Shown here: piece by piece, positions 12,316 to 27,897 of the stretch | How positions within the stretch are numbered: position 1 is the stretch's first letter | How the letters are laid out: each line of letters begins with the position of its first letter | NCBI RefSeq assembly: GCF_021917145.1 | Contig: NC_061061.1 | Span: forward strand, 15,949,484-16,013,483 | Reading direction: 5' to 3' | DNA length: 64,000 nt | From: Hypomesus transpacificus | Taxonomy: Eukaryota; Chordata; Actinopteri; Osmeriformes; Osmeridae | The notes under the pieces: generated by a model | Told to the model about the DNA's origin: nothing | Databases searched by the model: none | Seen by the model: only the letters and a program-made list of their open reading frames with translations | Translations under genes and position numbers: made by a program

Positions 12316-15300
12316 ATGAAGGTCAAGCTCCTGATACGCTCATTATTGAAAAAAACATGGGTTTGTGGACTGACGACGCACACAAACCTCCCAACTGCCT
12401 TTGCACACCAACGTGCATTGCAATGCAGGATAGTCGGGGAGTTAAGCGCGAGGGGGTACTCTACAGCAGCTTCAGCTAAGGGCTGTGCGGCTTTAGTGTA
12501 CAGAACTCACGGAGACCCTGCCCAAGTTGTTCAGTAAGAATGTCATGTTTTTGTCTTGGTCAAGTGGGGCTGTATGGTATAGCCTTTCAATGAGAAGCGT
12601 CATAACCTGTATTGTGTGGTTGTCAGGTTGGAGAGTATGAATCTCCCATCTATTGACGAAAAGAGTGTTCTTGTAAAAATACTGGCAGCGCCAGTCAACC
12701 CATCTGATATCAACATGATTCAAGGTACAAAGGCAAAATAAAACAACGTATAGGTCCCGCGTATGGAAATGAAAGCTAAACGTTGATCAATGTCCGGGCT
12801 GTCCCAGGTACCTACGCTATCCTACCCGAGCTCCCTGCAGTAGGGGGAAACGAGGGGGTCGCCTTAGTATTGGAGGTGGGAAGCCAGGTGAAATCCCTCA
12901 AACCAGGAGACTGGGTCATTCCAAGAGATGCTTCATTAGGTGAATAATACACCACGTTCTCACACACAGACTATCGAGAATAGACGAATCCAAATTATTT
13001 CTTGCCCCGCTAATTTAGCAGACACATTTAGGGGTCAGATGGCTGAGCAGTTAGGGAGTCGCGCTATTAATCAGAGGGTCGTTGGTTCGATTTTCTGCCG
13101 TGACAAATGACATTGTGTCCTTGGGCAAGGCACTTCACCCTACTTGCCTCGGGGAGAATGTCCCTGTACTTACTGTAAGTTGCTCTGGATAAGAGTGACT
13201 TACTTAAATGACTAAAAGTAAATATAATGTGAAGTACAAAAGTGCATACTAAATGCTGCAAATATTCAAGGACTGCAAAGTTCTAACTATGTTACAGTGG
13301 GTAATGGCAGGGAACAGTCTGTTAAGATGGTTTCTGTCTGATTGCAGGAACATGGAGGACAGCGGCAGTGCTGGCTGAAAAGGATGTGATCTCCCTGCCA
13401 AATGACATCCCCCTGCTCTCCGCTGCCACACTGGGGGTCAACCCCTGCACGGCCTTCAGGATGCTCTCTGACTTTGAAGACCTCAAACCAGGTACCACCA
13501 ACACCTCAAGCTGCAGCTGGCTTATGTGTTTGGAAAATTGGAAGCAATATATTTTTCTGCGTTCTGCACTTTAACGCTATGCGTGTGTTTATGAAAAACA
13601 GAGAGCAATGGCTAAACAGCCCAAATAGCCTGTAACAGGCAGCTTTGCGGTGTGTAGGAGACAATGCTGTCAGTACCCTTGAATGTCTGCACCCCTTTGT
13701 GATATATCTGAGAATGTTTGGATACCTTCATGTGAAGCATCTAAAATGTGTATGTGTTCTGACTGTGCCCCTGCCCCTCAGGTGACTCCGTGATCCAGAA
13801 TGCAGCCAACAGCGGTGTGGGTCAGGCTGTTATTCAGATTGCTGCAGCGAGGGGAATCCAGACTATTAATGTGGTCAGAGACAGGTAGCCTCCACTCACA
13901 CTTAGTTGTTATGGGCCAACATCTGTCAATTAGTCACTGATTGTGAGTTTGGTGCACTACGCTCCTTAAAGTACATGCATATTGATTAGCTGTTTTATTT
14001 TCCAGTAACACTTTAGAATAATGGTCTGTTGTTAACGAGTAGCTATGCAGGAAGTATTAGGTAGTACAACATTAACACTTAATTTAATACTATTAACTAA
14101 TATGGAACCCAGATTAACTAAGCAGTAATAGCAGATTTTGTACAAAGGTAGTTCCTTGGTAGGTATTTGATTATTACTAAATAAATATATCCTCATTGAG
14201 AACTACTTGTGAACTATGACCAATTAAGAAATAATAACCAATTAATTACTAATCACATAAGTAACATGCCTAAAAAGTGAACCTTTTTTTTAAATCTCTA
14301 ACAGACCATTATTCTAAAGTGTTACCTATTTTCCTAATGATTACCTCGGTCTGTCAGCTAGTCTGTTAAAGTAAGACTTTTTACAACAGAGTTGTAACTC
14401 TCCCTGCCTTAGTGAAGTCAGATGGGTCTGAGAATGTCATGGCAGGAAAAAAAGATTGGGATTTAGAATGGACTTAATAACAACTAATGAAGGACTATGG
14501 CTAATGAACATCCTTGGCTCATTTCCCCAGACCAGACCTCACACAGCTCACTGATAGGCTGAAGGCTATGGGGGCCAGTCATGTGATCAAAGAGGAAACA
14601 CTAAGACGACCTGAACTGAAAGAGCTCTTCAAGGTCTGTGGTCACCCGCTGCACCTTTCATGATGGTAAGATTTAAACATGATCTTTGACTCATAATGTC
14701 TGTTCTTTACCTCATAGATCTGCCCTCGACCTAAACTAGCATTGAATGGAGTTGGGGGCAAGAGTGCAACAGAACTACTTCGCAATTTACAGTGAGTATT
14801 CTGGTATTCCTTCGATGTGCAAGTTCAATGCTCATAAATCCAGAAAGATTCAATTTAAAAAAACAAATTCCCTTTGTGGTTGTCAGGGTCGGGGGTACCA
14901 TGGTGACGTATGGTGGGATGTCCAAGCAGCCAGTCACAGTCCCTGTGGTAAAACATGCACTTCCTCTGGAGCTCACTTCCTCCCCAGGGGGCTTTCACTA
15001 TGACCTATCATCTTTGGTTTCACATCACATCTGCATGAATTTTGTTTCTCTTTCTCCAGAGTGCTCTTATTTTCAAAAATGTGAAGGTGCGTGGGTTTTG
15101 GGTCACTCAGTGGAAAAGGCAATATGCTGAAGGTGAGTTAGGATCGTTTTAATAGAGGTGTCTTCGAAATTACATACACAGGCCTAGCATATTGACGCAC
15201 AGTGAAGGTATCTTAGTACTCTGACAAAAACTGATGTTCTTTTCTCCATAGATGAGGAGGCCTTGCATGGGATGCTGGAGGAGTTGTGTGTCATGATCCG

Positions 15301-15415
15301 CCAGGGGAAGCTGTCTGCACCAGCCTGCTCTGAGGTGGGCCTCACGGACTTCCGCAAAGCGCTGGACTCTGCCATGCAGCCGTTCACTTCAGTCAAACAA
15401 GTCCTGATCATGTAA
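12316..15415 (+). CDS. mecr: Mitochondrial trans-2-enoyl-CoA/ACP reductase
   Basis: Ten exons keep phase: 12316-12533, 12627-12724, 12808-12939, 13348-13491, 13782-13884, 14531-14633, 14718-14791, 14887-14947, 15060-15132 and 15252-15415. They give 389 aa, close to vertebrate MECR (about 370-380). The enzyme performs the last, NADPH-dependent reduction of mitochondrial type II fatty acid synthesis, which feeds lipoate formation. The first ~50 residues are Arg/Leu-rich and lack acidic clusters, like a mitochondrial presequence. Then follow the MDR-family catalytic part ([20 protein letters not shown] with the conserved Tyr, and GGNEG), the Rossmann nucleotide loop ([19 protein letters not shown]) and the conserved C-terminal region (GFWVTQWK). 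The start is the first in-frame ATG; an upstream ATG at 12306 closes at once. Intron 3 holds a sense SINE and intron 5 an hAT MITE. Confidence 0.95.
13030..13231 (+). mobile_element. tRNA-headed SINE, copy 2 (mecr intron 3)
   Basis: The head GTCAGATGGCTGAGCAGTTA, the B-box-like GGTTCGATT, the body CCTTGGGCAAGGCACTTCAC and the tail GCTCTGGATAAGAGTGACTT are all present in order. It is in the same sense as mecr, between exons 3 and 4. It is the most nearly full-length of the sense copies along with the one at 35100. Confidence 0.88.
14004..14326. mobile_element. Non-autonomous hAT-type MITE in mecr intron 5
   Basis: The 323-bp element has inverted termini of ~26 bp: the left reads GTAACACTTTAGAATAATGG and the right ends in its near-perfect complement. 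It is flanked by an 8-bp direct repeat TATTTTCC (13996-14003 and 14327-14334), the target-site duplication length of hAT elements. The interior is AT-rich with no open frame, so it is non-autonomous. Confidence 0.82.
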
Positions 15416-15704
15416 GCCCCGACCCAGCCCCAGACTCTGACCCAGCCCCTGACCAAGCCCCAGCCCCTGAACCACCAGCCTCTCCATGTTTCCCATCCCA
15501 AGGTCACAGGCACGTTCACGGGAGTTCAGTCCCAAGATTGCTGCATCATTGTGCGAGGATGAGTTGCTCAAGCATACATGCAATAAATATGTTGCTACCC
15601 TTTTATAGTGATGTTCAAAGTCCATTATATGTTATCACTTCACCTTTGTTGTCAGAGACATTTCCTAATGAAATGCAACACATGGTAGTCTGGCAAAGCA
15701 CTAA

Positions 15705-15710
15705 AATAAA
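15705..15710 (+). terminator. Probable mecr polyadenylation signal
   Basis: AATAAA lies 290 bases after the mecr stop codon. An earlier AATAAA lies at 15582-15587. A short degenerate C-rich tandem repeat (CCCAGCCCCTGA-like) follows the stop at 15420-15475. Nothing else is recognisable between here and the MITE at 16421. Confidence 0.5.
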
Positions 15711-16210
15711 CAATTCTTAAAGGTTCACTGACAATACAGAGTCCCTTTTCTCAAATTATATGGATACAAGGAAGTATATTTGAGACCTTAAGGACTTCCA
15801 AATGTCTATTGGTGATAACAATGGGTTCAGGGTCCATCCATTGCTTTTGTTGTTATGACATGAACATATTGAGTTTATAAAAACGTGTTCATAAATACTG
15901 CTTTATTCTACCAAATTTAACAAAAAAATGACTCAATCTACAGGAAGTAGTTAGAGACGTGGATCTTTTTGAATGGTCTATGACTTGTAATCATGGTAAC
16001 TCATTATTCAAAAGGTATTTAGACCCTGGTATATATTGATTTACATGAATAGCAGACAGGGGAAAGGTTAGCGTGTACAAAAATAAGTGAAGGTTTAAGT
16101 TGCGGATATTACCATTAAGAAGAACAGTTAAAAATACGACCAACTTTTACAAGCATAACACATGACCAAACAGAGGGTGTTAAAAGTCATTCATGACCCA
16201 CAGAATATCG

Positions 16211-16216
16211 TTTATT
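16211..16216 (-). terminator. Possible smpdl3b polyadenylation signal
   Basis: TTTATT on the plus strand is AATAAA on the minus strand, about 590 bases after the smpdl3b stop. If it is used, the 3' UTR would run through the whole Tc1-like MITE. Other candidates exist; the site is not proven. Confidence 0.35.
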
Positions 16217-16420
16217 CAGAATAAGCTTGTTACACTAATGTACCATTCTATGAATAAATATCTCAATATGACATTCATTATAATTTTAAAAATTATCATT
16301 ATTTCATTATTTAATACAGACAACTTGTTTCAAAAAATGTGTTTGCTTCCCAAAACAGAGTGGAATGCTAAATAAGTTTTTCTATCCAAAGGCTGACCAA
16401 TGTGCAGGTCCTGCTGTGTG

Positions 16421-16801
16421 TACAGTTGTGGCCACAAGTTTTGGCAAAGACAAATGTTGTGTTTTGCAAAGTTTGCTGATTCAGTATTTGAGGATTTTTT
16501 TAACATGTTTCTATAGAATACAGGAATCACAATAAGGCACATTTCATTTTTTGTAAAGCTTTTTTGGGGAGAACATTTTCAATATATGCAAATAGTCCAC
16601 TCTTTTACAGCAGTCAATCTGCTCTTACAATCCAATCAGAATGATAGTGATTTCACCAGGCTAGAACTAGTTCACACTTTCCCCTGTGCTGAGGATATGA
16701 CTTACTGAAATTATGTTAGCAGTCATTTTATGCCAAGGTCCAGCAAGCTTTGCAAACACAAAATGTATGTCGCTCCCAATACTTTTGGCCACAGCTGTAT
16801 A
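16421..16801. mobile_element. Tc1-like MITE at the 3' end of smpdl3b
   Basis: The left end reads TACAGTTGTGGCCACAAGTT and the right end, reverse-complemented, reads TACAGCTGTGGCCAAAAGTA. The inverted similarity continues for about 60 bases (left TGTTTTGCAAAGTTTGCTG, right complement TGTTTGCAAAGCTTGCTGG). The TA at each end fits the Tc1/mariner target. The ~380-bp interior has no transposase frame. It ends 5 bases from the smpdl3b stop codon. Confidence 0.82.
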
Positions 16802-16806
16802 GATCC

Positions 16807-19302
16807 TCAGCTGCTTAGCCAGACTAGACTGAGCGCCGTGGTGATGATGGGCAGCAGGGCGGCGCCGATCGAGATTGCCCCCTCTTTCTCCAGACAGTGC
16901 TCGTATCTGTCAAAGTCAACTTCTCTGGCAGCACACACGTGGTCGACGCGACAGTGACTGTCGCACTCTGCCAGGCCGTAGTTGACGGAGTTGAACTCGT
17001 AGTACTTCTGGAGGTAGCAGTGGCTGTTTGCCATTCGGTCCAGAACCCGGTGCATGGAGGTGGGGGATGCGTCTGGGACCCGGAAACTCTCAGTGAGCCT
17101 GTATTCCTTCTCCCAGCGGCTCTGGGCTATGTTGGCACGGGTCAGGTTAAGGTAGTACGTCACAACGTCCTGCGTGTGGAGAAGACAAATGCTGCTGAGA
17201 CTGAAGGAAATGCTTCACTACAACTACCATAAAATAATACATGCAACTAGAATGAGGGATGTCGTGTCGTCATTTCCTAGCATAAATTTGATGGTTTTGA
17301 GATTGTAGGCGTAACTTATGGAGACAAGGAAAGAACTTTGGGTTAATTTTGACCTTGACCAGGAGAGTTTGGGTATCATATTCAAAGACGCGGATCCCAG
17401 GGTTGTTGGCCCCATCCACGACTCCAGGCAGGGTCGTCTTCCATGGGGTAACCCCGGGGGTCAGGAACATGACATTAATGGGGGAGTCTGAAGAGAAAGG
17501 AACCAAATCAATAAAGAAAAGTTTAATAAAGTCACAATCATGTACAACATGAAACAAGAAGTCCATACCAGACAGATGGAATGGATCGACACTGAGCCAA
17601 TGCCAAACCCAACATATCTGAAAGCCAAGCGTGATGTCTGTGTAGCAGCATCCGTACCATCGGGACTGTAGAACATGCGGAAGCTGTCAGTGTGGTGATG
17701 TCCGAAGAACTGTCCGATGATGATGGAGTGATGCTTCTGAACAAGCTCCAGGTAGCGTTTGTTGAAATGGGGTCTAAACCAAGGCTTACTGCGTTTCTTC
17801 TCAAAAAAGCCCGGTGGCACATGACCAATTATGTAAACCTAGAGGAAGACCAGAGGTTGCGTAACACTTGTAAAACCTCGTTAAAAGTGACTGGTTATGT
17901 ATTTCAGACAAACATTCATGGAGCAATCTGCCAAGTTTATCAACAGTAGCTCTGGCTTACTGGTTGAACTATATCTTATCTTTTTGTCTCGCAACTAAGC
18001 GCAAACTATAGATTCTTTGTTGTTGGTACCTTTTCTCTGTTCTTTGCGGCATCTGTGAGAACCTGATCTGTCCAGCTGAATTGATTAGCTGGGTCTGCCA
18101 TGTCTTCAGTTACCTTGTTTTGATCATAGTATAGGTTAGTGTTGAGTACCACCATCCTGAAGCCTGGACGATTCAGCAACCTTTCAGTGTAATAGCCACC
18201 TAAACACAAAAGATAATACAAGGAATAAAAGCGAGCAGAGATTTGTTTTGCAGTCAGACATGTACTCATTCATATAATTGTTTACTCATTATCAGGCTTT
18301 CATAGAACCCTGTACCGTTTCTGAAGGTTTTTTGTGATTCCGGTTCCAACCAATCCTGCCACATCCCTGCAGTCCTTTCATAGATGTTGTTTTGAACAGC
18401 TGGAAGCTGACTCTTTGGGTGATAATCATGATTGCCCAGTGCAGAATATACTTTGGTTGCTGAAAGTTGAGAATGGTGAAGATTCATGCATCCTCAGACA
18501 ATTTCAATATCAAAGCACTGAAAATATGAAATTGTATTTGATCATAAGGAACTAGAATTTACTTGGGAACACAAGCTTTATGATGTGGGTGAGATTTCCG
18601 ATAATGTGTAGGACCGCCTCCTCTCCTAGATCCTCATTGGGTATATGAGGTGTGTCATCTCTGTAAGGCAAATGTCAGGCTGTGTGAAAAAAGTGTATTG
18701 TATAAAATCAATACATTCACATGACAAAGACCTAAAATAAACAGTAAAAATCGTTTATTTTACGGACAAAGGTGAACCTGATACTCAAAGATGACAATTT
18801 CAGCATGATGACATAGTGGTAAACATCACTAGGTCTGTCTGATCACGTAGCCTATAACATCTGTTCTCACACATTTATTTCCTACCCCGTCCAGACGATG
18901 AAATCCGGGTCGGGCATTATATCTTTCATGGCATACACTGAGGAGTTTATGAGGTTCCATGGGGAGTCACAGTGATAATCTCCAAATCTGCCAGCACTGG
19001 AAGTAGGGCGTTTTCCACTGGACGCGCATACATTTTCGGGATTGTCTGTGAGGTTATATGTTGGGTCCCAATGTAGGTCTGTAATATGCCAAAAGTTTCC
19101 TGGAAATAAGAGTAAACGTAAAAATGACAAATGGAGCTTGTTTCTCAGACAGCGTGTAAAAAGAAAGAAAAAATAAGTTTGTCAAATAGTGACGTAGGCC
19201 TACCGAGGACAGGCTCCACGGATGCAGGGCATGCTACTTACCGGACAGAGCCAGAACCTTCGTGCAAGTGAAGAGGAGACCAAGCAAAGTTTTCCACATC
19301 AT
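16807..19302 (-). CDS. smpdl3b: Acid sphingomyelinase-like phosphodiesterase 3b
   Basis: Eight exons on the minus strand: 19302-19242, 19099-18886, 18660-18563, 18459-18316, 18199-18030, 17838-17658, 17487-17354 and 17169-16807. They give 454 aa, the usual size for SMPDL3B. MMWKTLLGLLFTCTKVLALS is a signal peptide. The dimetal phosphoesterase motifs appear in order: ITDLHWD, WTGDDTPH, ALGNHDYHP, IIGHVPPG and GQFFGHHHTDSF, so the active site looks intact. Several N-glycosylation sequons (NLT, NSS) are visible. The C-terminus is hydrophobic (IGAALLPIITTALSLVWLSS) and fits a GPI-anchor signal, which favours 3b over secreted 3a. Known 3b acts at the plasma membrane, affecting membrane lipids and TLR signalling. 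It is divergently arranged with rpa2, 750 bases away. The last intron has a GTCAAA donor, canonical GT but weak. Confidence 0.95.
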
Positions 19303-20052
19303 ACACTTTGACTAGCAAGATGATAAAACTCCACTTGTAGTTGGAAGCTAGGGTTGTAGTGGGAAGACATGCAATGGTAGCCTATCTTGCCGTTACGAGA
19401 GTAATGTCCCATGTTAAATAACCTTGGTCAGTCAATAAAAAGGAAGATAAGAAGATATAAAATCTGAAATGGGTGGTTGTCTATTAACATCTTAAAATCC
19501 CATGCATATTCAAGCCTGTTGTTTTTGACAACGTGATATACTACATGTTTCTTTTCTCTCCTAAACTGTACAAAGATCGGTCAAGCATTTTGACACGTTA
19601 CCATAATTTGTTTGCTAAATATATTAGTTTGACACTTTTGCCGAGATGGGCTTTTGAAAATTGATGGGAAGTCCACACTTGTGGTGCGAGCTTAACATTA
19701 CCAACTTCGAATGCTCAAATATATAAAATTGTGTACATATTTTTTTTTATGAATGCGGAGTAAACATTTGTTTCAATGCCATACTTAAATTGGATCCCCC
19801 AAACTCCGCCCAACCGGGCTGACCGGGATACCACAACAAATGGAATATGGCCGTCGTATGATTGGGTAGTAGATTTCGCGGGAGTGCATTACGACGCATG
19901 CGTTCTCAGATGTCAACTTTCAAGCGCGCGGAATTGCACAAGAAAAGCCTTGCACAGCGGACCCACAGTAGCTACTTAGTTTAATCTCTTTTGTTGTCTT
20001 TAGCTACATCGGTATAGACGTTTTTATCATTATCAACACATAAGGGTTTAAC
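19303..20052. promoter_or_regulatory. Bidirectional intergenic promoter region, smpdl3b/rpa2
   Basis: This 750-bp gap separates two divergent start codons. Near rpa2 it holds TTTCGCGGG (19874-19882), a good E2F-type site, an ATTGG inverted CCAAT box (19861-19865) and a GC-rich AAGCGCGCGG (19921-19930). E2F control suits a replication gene and is inferred here. No coding exon is seen. Confidence 0.5.
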
Positions 20053-22832
20053 ATGTGGAATCAAGGTGAGCTGCCTTAATTATCCTACTGGAACTGTCCA
20101 AATAACAAACAGAACAATCGCTAGTTGGCCAGCTAGCTCACCAGCTAGCTACTAATTTATTCTTTATGCCATTAGCCGAGATTATTTTTAGTATTAAGTA
20201 TGCTAGCTACCTTACTACTTAGTTCAGACAACAAACATACCTGTCTGTTGCATGTTCAAGCAGGATTCACATGGTCTCATTTTCCTATAGGAGGATATAG
20301 CGAAACAAACACGATGACTGGTGGGTATAGTCAGTCTCCAGGGGGATTCGCTTCACCTGCCGCATCCCAGGGAGGAGAGAAGAAAGGGGTCAGGACCATA
20401 ACTTACGTTACGTTAAATTACGTTAATATGTAAAACAATGTTGAGCCTCCTAGTGTGAAGCAGGAGAATTAAGACTTGATCCGACAATAATTAGTGTATC
20501 ACTTTTCTTGTGCGCACGACCACAGAGAACTCGTGCCCAGCAGATCGTCCCGTGCACGGTGTCCCAGCTCATGTCCGCGGCCCAAGCTGAGGATGTCTTC
20601 CGAGTAGGAGAGGTGGAAGTTGCCCAGGTAACTAAACGCATTTCGTAATGTTTATGCTGTAGAAAAAAAAACCTGATTGGCAATCCCAGACAATCGCTTT
20701 TAGGATAGTAAATAACAAATACATGTACTGCATCTTGGCGGTACAAATGCATGTACCGCCAAACTAATTTAGGCTTTTAGGGCATTTCAAATACAACTTT
20801 AATGAGTAGTGTTCCCATTTCCATCTCAGGTTACTTTTGTTGGAATCATCAGAAGTACTGACAAGTCCATGACCAACATTCAGTACAAAGTGGATGACAT
20901 GACTGGAGCCCCTATGGACGTCAAACAGTGGGTGGATACAGAAGTGAGTACTGCCCCTTTCACGATGGCTAAAACGTGAGCAGTTGTTATGAAGGGGTCG
21001 ACACTTCAGTGATACGAAAGAATACCCTGTAAATACATAGAGTTAACCGGGGTCCCAAAATGACGTCTCAGAGAATACCTGTGTGGAGGGTTGTGTGAAT
21101 TTACTAGTGACACCATGAGTACTTGGATCAGTCAATCACCAACAACACTGGCAGACAATCATTTTCCAATGGAAATGTTGTATGAGGGGAATATTGAAAC
21201 CCGTAACAAACTCTTAAAAGAGTGTTAGAAGCTGTTCTGTCTTGGGCATCATGGATACTAATAAACTATCTTCTCTGGTGTAAATGATCAGGATCCTGGT
21301 GTGGACAGCACGGTCATTCCCCCAAACACATACGTCAAAGTCTCTGGGAACCTACGCTCCTTCCAGGTAACCATCACTTCTCTCACAGTACTGATGAGTC
21401 AAATCTGCAAGATTGGTAAAGGAAGTCAGGGCTTGGTTTCCTTCCTGTCTTTTCTTCCTCATTTAACAGAATAGAGAACTCTGTTCTTAGAAGTTAATTT
21501 ATACATGGGGGTCAGTTTAAATGTATTAGTTTGCTTTAGTACTTTATTATTATAAATTGTGTTTAGTTTAGAGGAGGAGGGCCTCGTATAACTTTACCCA
21601 TTGTTTTTGTATTATGTTTTTATATAATATTTTGTGGCCAAAAAAACCAAACAATTAAATTCAACAAACAAAAGTAAATTCAAAAGGCAATTGTCAAAGT
21701 GACAGGTGCACTCTGTGTGTGCCGCCCTTCCTGTGTTAGAATCACAGGTCTGTAGTAGCATTCAACGTGCGGCCCCTCGAGGACATGAATGAGATCACCT
21801 CACACATGCTGGAGGTTGTACAGGCACACATGCTGCTCAGCAAACCACAGTCTACGGTGAGACAAATCCTTATCTTGACACACCAAGAAGCTATACCACT
21901 TCTCCTTTATTTTACCGATGTGAAATAAAAAAAATCGTTTTATCGTCTATTTAACTGAAACAGTCAGAAAAGTCACATGGCCTTTTATTCACTTGCACAC
22001 GTTTCCTTTGTTTTTTGTGTAGTTGATACATCTTTGGGTGAAATGAAAGTGAAACTTTTTGCTCTGTTTTAGATGGGTGGTGGGGGAGGGATGAATACCA
22101 GCATGATTCCCATGTCCAAGCCTGGGATGGGAGGCATGGGAGGAAGTTACTCAGGGGCCAGCGACATGTCTGCCAATGGGCTGAGCCCCAGCCAGAACCA
22201 GGTGAGAGTGCACAGTTGGTGACAACACCGACTGTTATTATTATACTGTTACAACACCGACTGCTATTAATCAGAAGGTTGCTGGTTCGATTCCCGTGCA
22301 AAATGACGTTGTGTCCTTGGGCAAGGCACTTCACCCTACTTGCCTCAGGGCTATGACCCTGTACTTACTGTAAGTCGCTCTGGATAAGAGTGTCTGACTA
22401 AATGTGACTAAATGTAATGTAAATGTAACACACTAGGGGTGCGTTCAATGATCAGGGTAAACGGTGGGAAGATTAGCACAGGCTACACTTGGCATAATGA
22501 AGGGTTTGTGTCCGTCGCTCAGGTGCTGAGGTTGATAAGGAGCTGTCAAGACGCTCAGGGCATCAGCATCCAGGATCTGAAGCAGAGACTCGGCGGTATA
22601 AGCTTGGCTGTTATCAAGTAAGTTGCCGCCTCTTTCTCTCTCGTGGTTTTCTTTTTTTCTTGCCTTCACACTATACCCCAAATACATTGTCAGTGCAATA
22701 TTTCTGTCCTGTTGACTTGATATCCCCATTCTTCCTCATTGCAGACAAGCAGTGGATTTCCTCAGCAATGAAGGACACATATTTTCCACTATTGATGAGG
22801 ACCACTTCAAATCTACTGACAACGAAGACTAG
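20053..22832 (+). CDS. rpa2: Replication protein A 32 kDa subunit
   Basis: Nine exons: 20053-20065, 20291-20388, 20526-20627, 20830-20943, 21292-21366, 21740-21856, 22073-22201, 22523-22617 and 22745-22832. They give 276 aa (human about 270). RPA2 is the middle subunit of the heterotrimer that coats single-stranded DNA in replication, repair and checkpoint signalling. The N-terminus ([23 protein letters not shown]) is the Ser/Gly-rich phosphorylated tail. The OB fold spans about residues 45-170 ([56 protein letters not shown]). The C-terminal winged helix ends [21 protein letters not shown] Gly/Met-rich linker lies in exon 7 ([14 protein letters not shown]), more glycine-rich than in mammals. 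Intron 7 holds a sense SINE. AATAAA at 23160-23165 is the likely poly(A) signal. Confidence 0.97.
22255..22428 (+). mobile_element. tRNA-headed SINE, copy 3 (rpa2 intron 7, 5'-truncated)
   Basis: The 5' head is partly lost. The copy begins within the tRNA-like part (TATTAATCAGAAGGTTGC), keeps GGTTCGATTCC and CCTTGGGCAAGGCACTTCAC, and ends with CGCTCTGGATAAGAGTGTC and an AAATGTAA-rich tail. It is in the same sense as rpa2. Confidence 0.85.
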
Positions 22833-24083
22833 TGCCTTCACTCTCACACTTATTCCTAGCAGGAATCAGACTTGAGTTTATAAACCTGATCTACAAACAA
22901 ATATATATGTACATACATTAGCCTTGGGAGTCTCTGAAATGCATGTATTTGTTTATGGGACTAATCTTAAATAATTTGCTGATTAAGTTGCATGTGGTTG
23001 TGTTAAATAGCTGCATATATAGGCAGCCTTTCGTGGAAGCCATTGTTCACACATCCTGTTTTAAAACAGTTCTTTGTGAGAATTAGACAGATGTGGTTCA
23101 TCATGGTCCTCTTGTTTCCTCTGAACATCACTCTGAAGTATGTTTTTAGATTCCTTCAGAATAAAAGTAATCTGACCATGCTATAAATTAAATGAACGTG
23201 GTATACAACTAGAACCATTGCAGTCCATATTCTCACGTTGTTTCTCTCTTAAGTAAAGGCACTTTTTCTTAAAAGTCTGTTTTCTTTCTATACATTATAG
23301 ACACACACAATTAGTACAGTACCTTAATGAATACAAATATGGTGCATTTTATTTAGAGTATCAATTCAGGGTGACAAGTAATTCTCAGTATGTAATTGAT
23401 TAAGATGAGGAACTAAATCTCTAGTTTTAGAACTATATACTCAAATACTATAAGAGTATTTTTTAATATGAGACCCAAAAAGATTGTTTCATTGAGCAGT
23501 GGTCCAACATAAAAAGCTATGTTCTCTCTATTTCAATTTGTATGTCCATCTTGGCAGTACTAAGGGAAAAACCATAAGAGCATGTAGTTAAGCAAGTTAC
23601 AATTTAAACAACATGAATCTGTAAGTGCAAGTGTACCTGTAGAAAAACAAGCAACAGTAAAATAAAAATATAAGATTAACTAAAATAGAATACAACAGTT
23701 TAAATCAGCTACCACTAACCAACAAGAGCAACAAGTCTCTAAGCAAGAGTCATTGTGATCCTTGAGGAAACTAGCATTGGGTTCAGCAAACCATTCCTAA
23801 GTACCGTTGTACTCCCGGAACAAGTGCGTCTTGAGCCTTCTAAATAATGTGACATCACTATAAATAAAACATTTTCTTTCTACTTACAATTGAAAACTAA
23901 GAGCTTAAGAACTAAGAGCAAGCTGCATAAACAGTACAAGTTAAACATACAACTTTTTTTTGAAATTCAATAAAACATGAATCCGATATGCCATTCATTC
24001 TGGACAATATTTGTCTTTTTAACAATTCTCACGTTCACACCAAATACATGAGGACTAAAACAGTTTGTGTGATTTTTCATAGC
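22833..24083. other. Convergent 3' ends of rpa2 and themis2
   Basis: AT-rich 3' UTR and intergenic sequence between the rpa2 stop and the themis2 stop. AATAAA on the plus strand (23160-23165) suits rpa2. TTTATT at 23348-23353 is one minus-strand candidate for themis2. No repeat or exon is recognised in the rest. Confidence 0.5.

Positions 24084-27897
<3,814 letters not shown>

Noticed and set aside
13030-13105. Functional tRNA gene
   Set aside because: The tRNA-like head is followed by the shared SINE body and tail, recurs at four other places, and does not fold with a paired acceptor stem.
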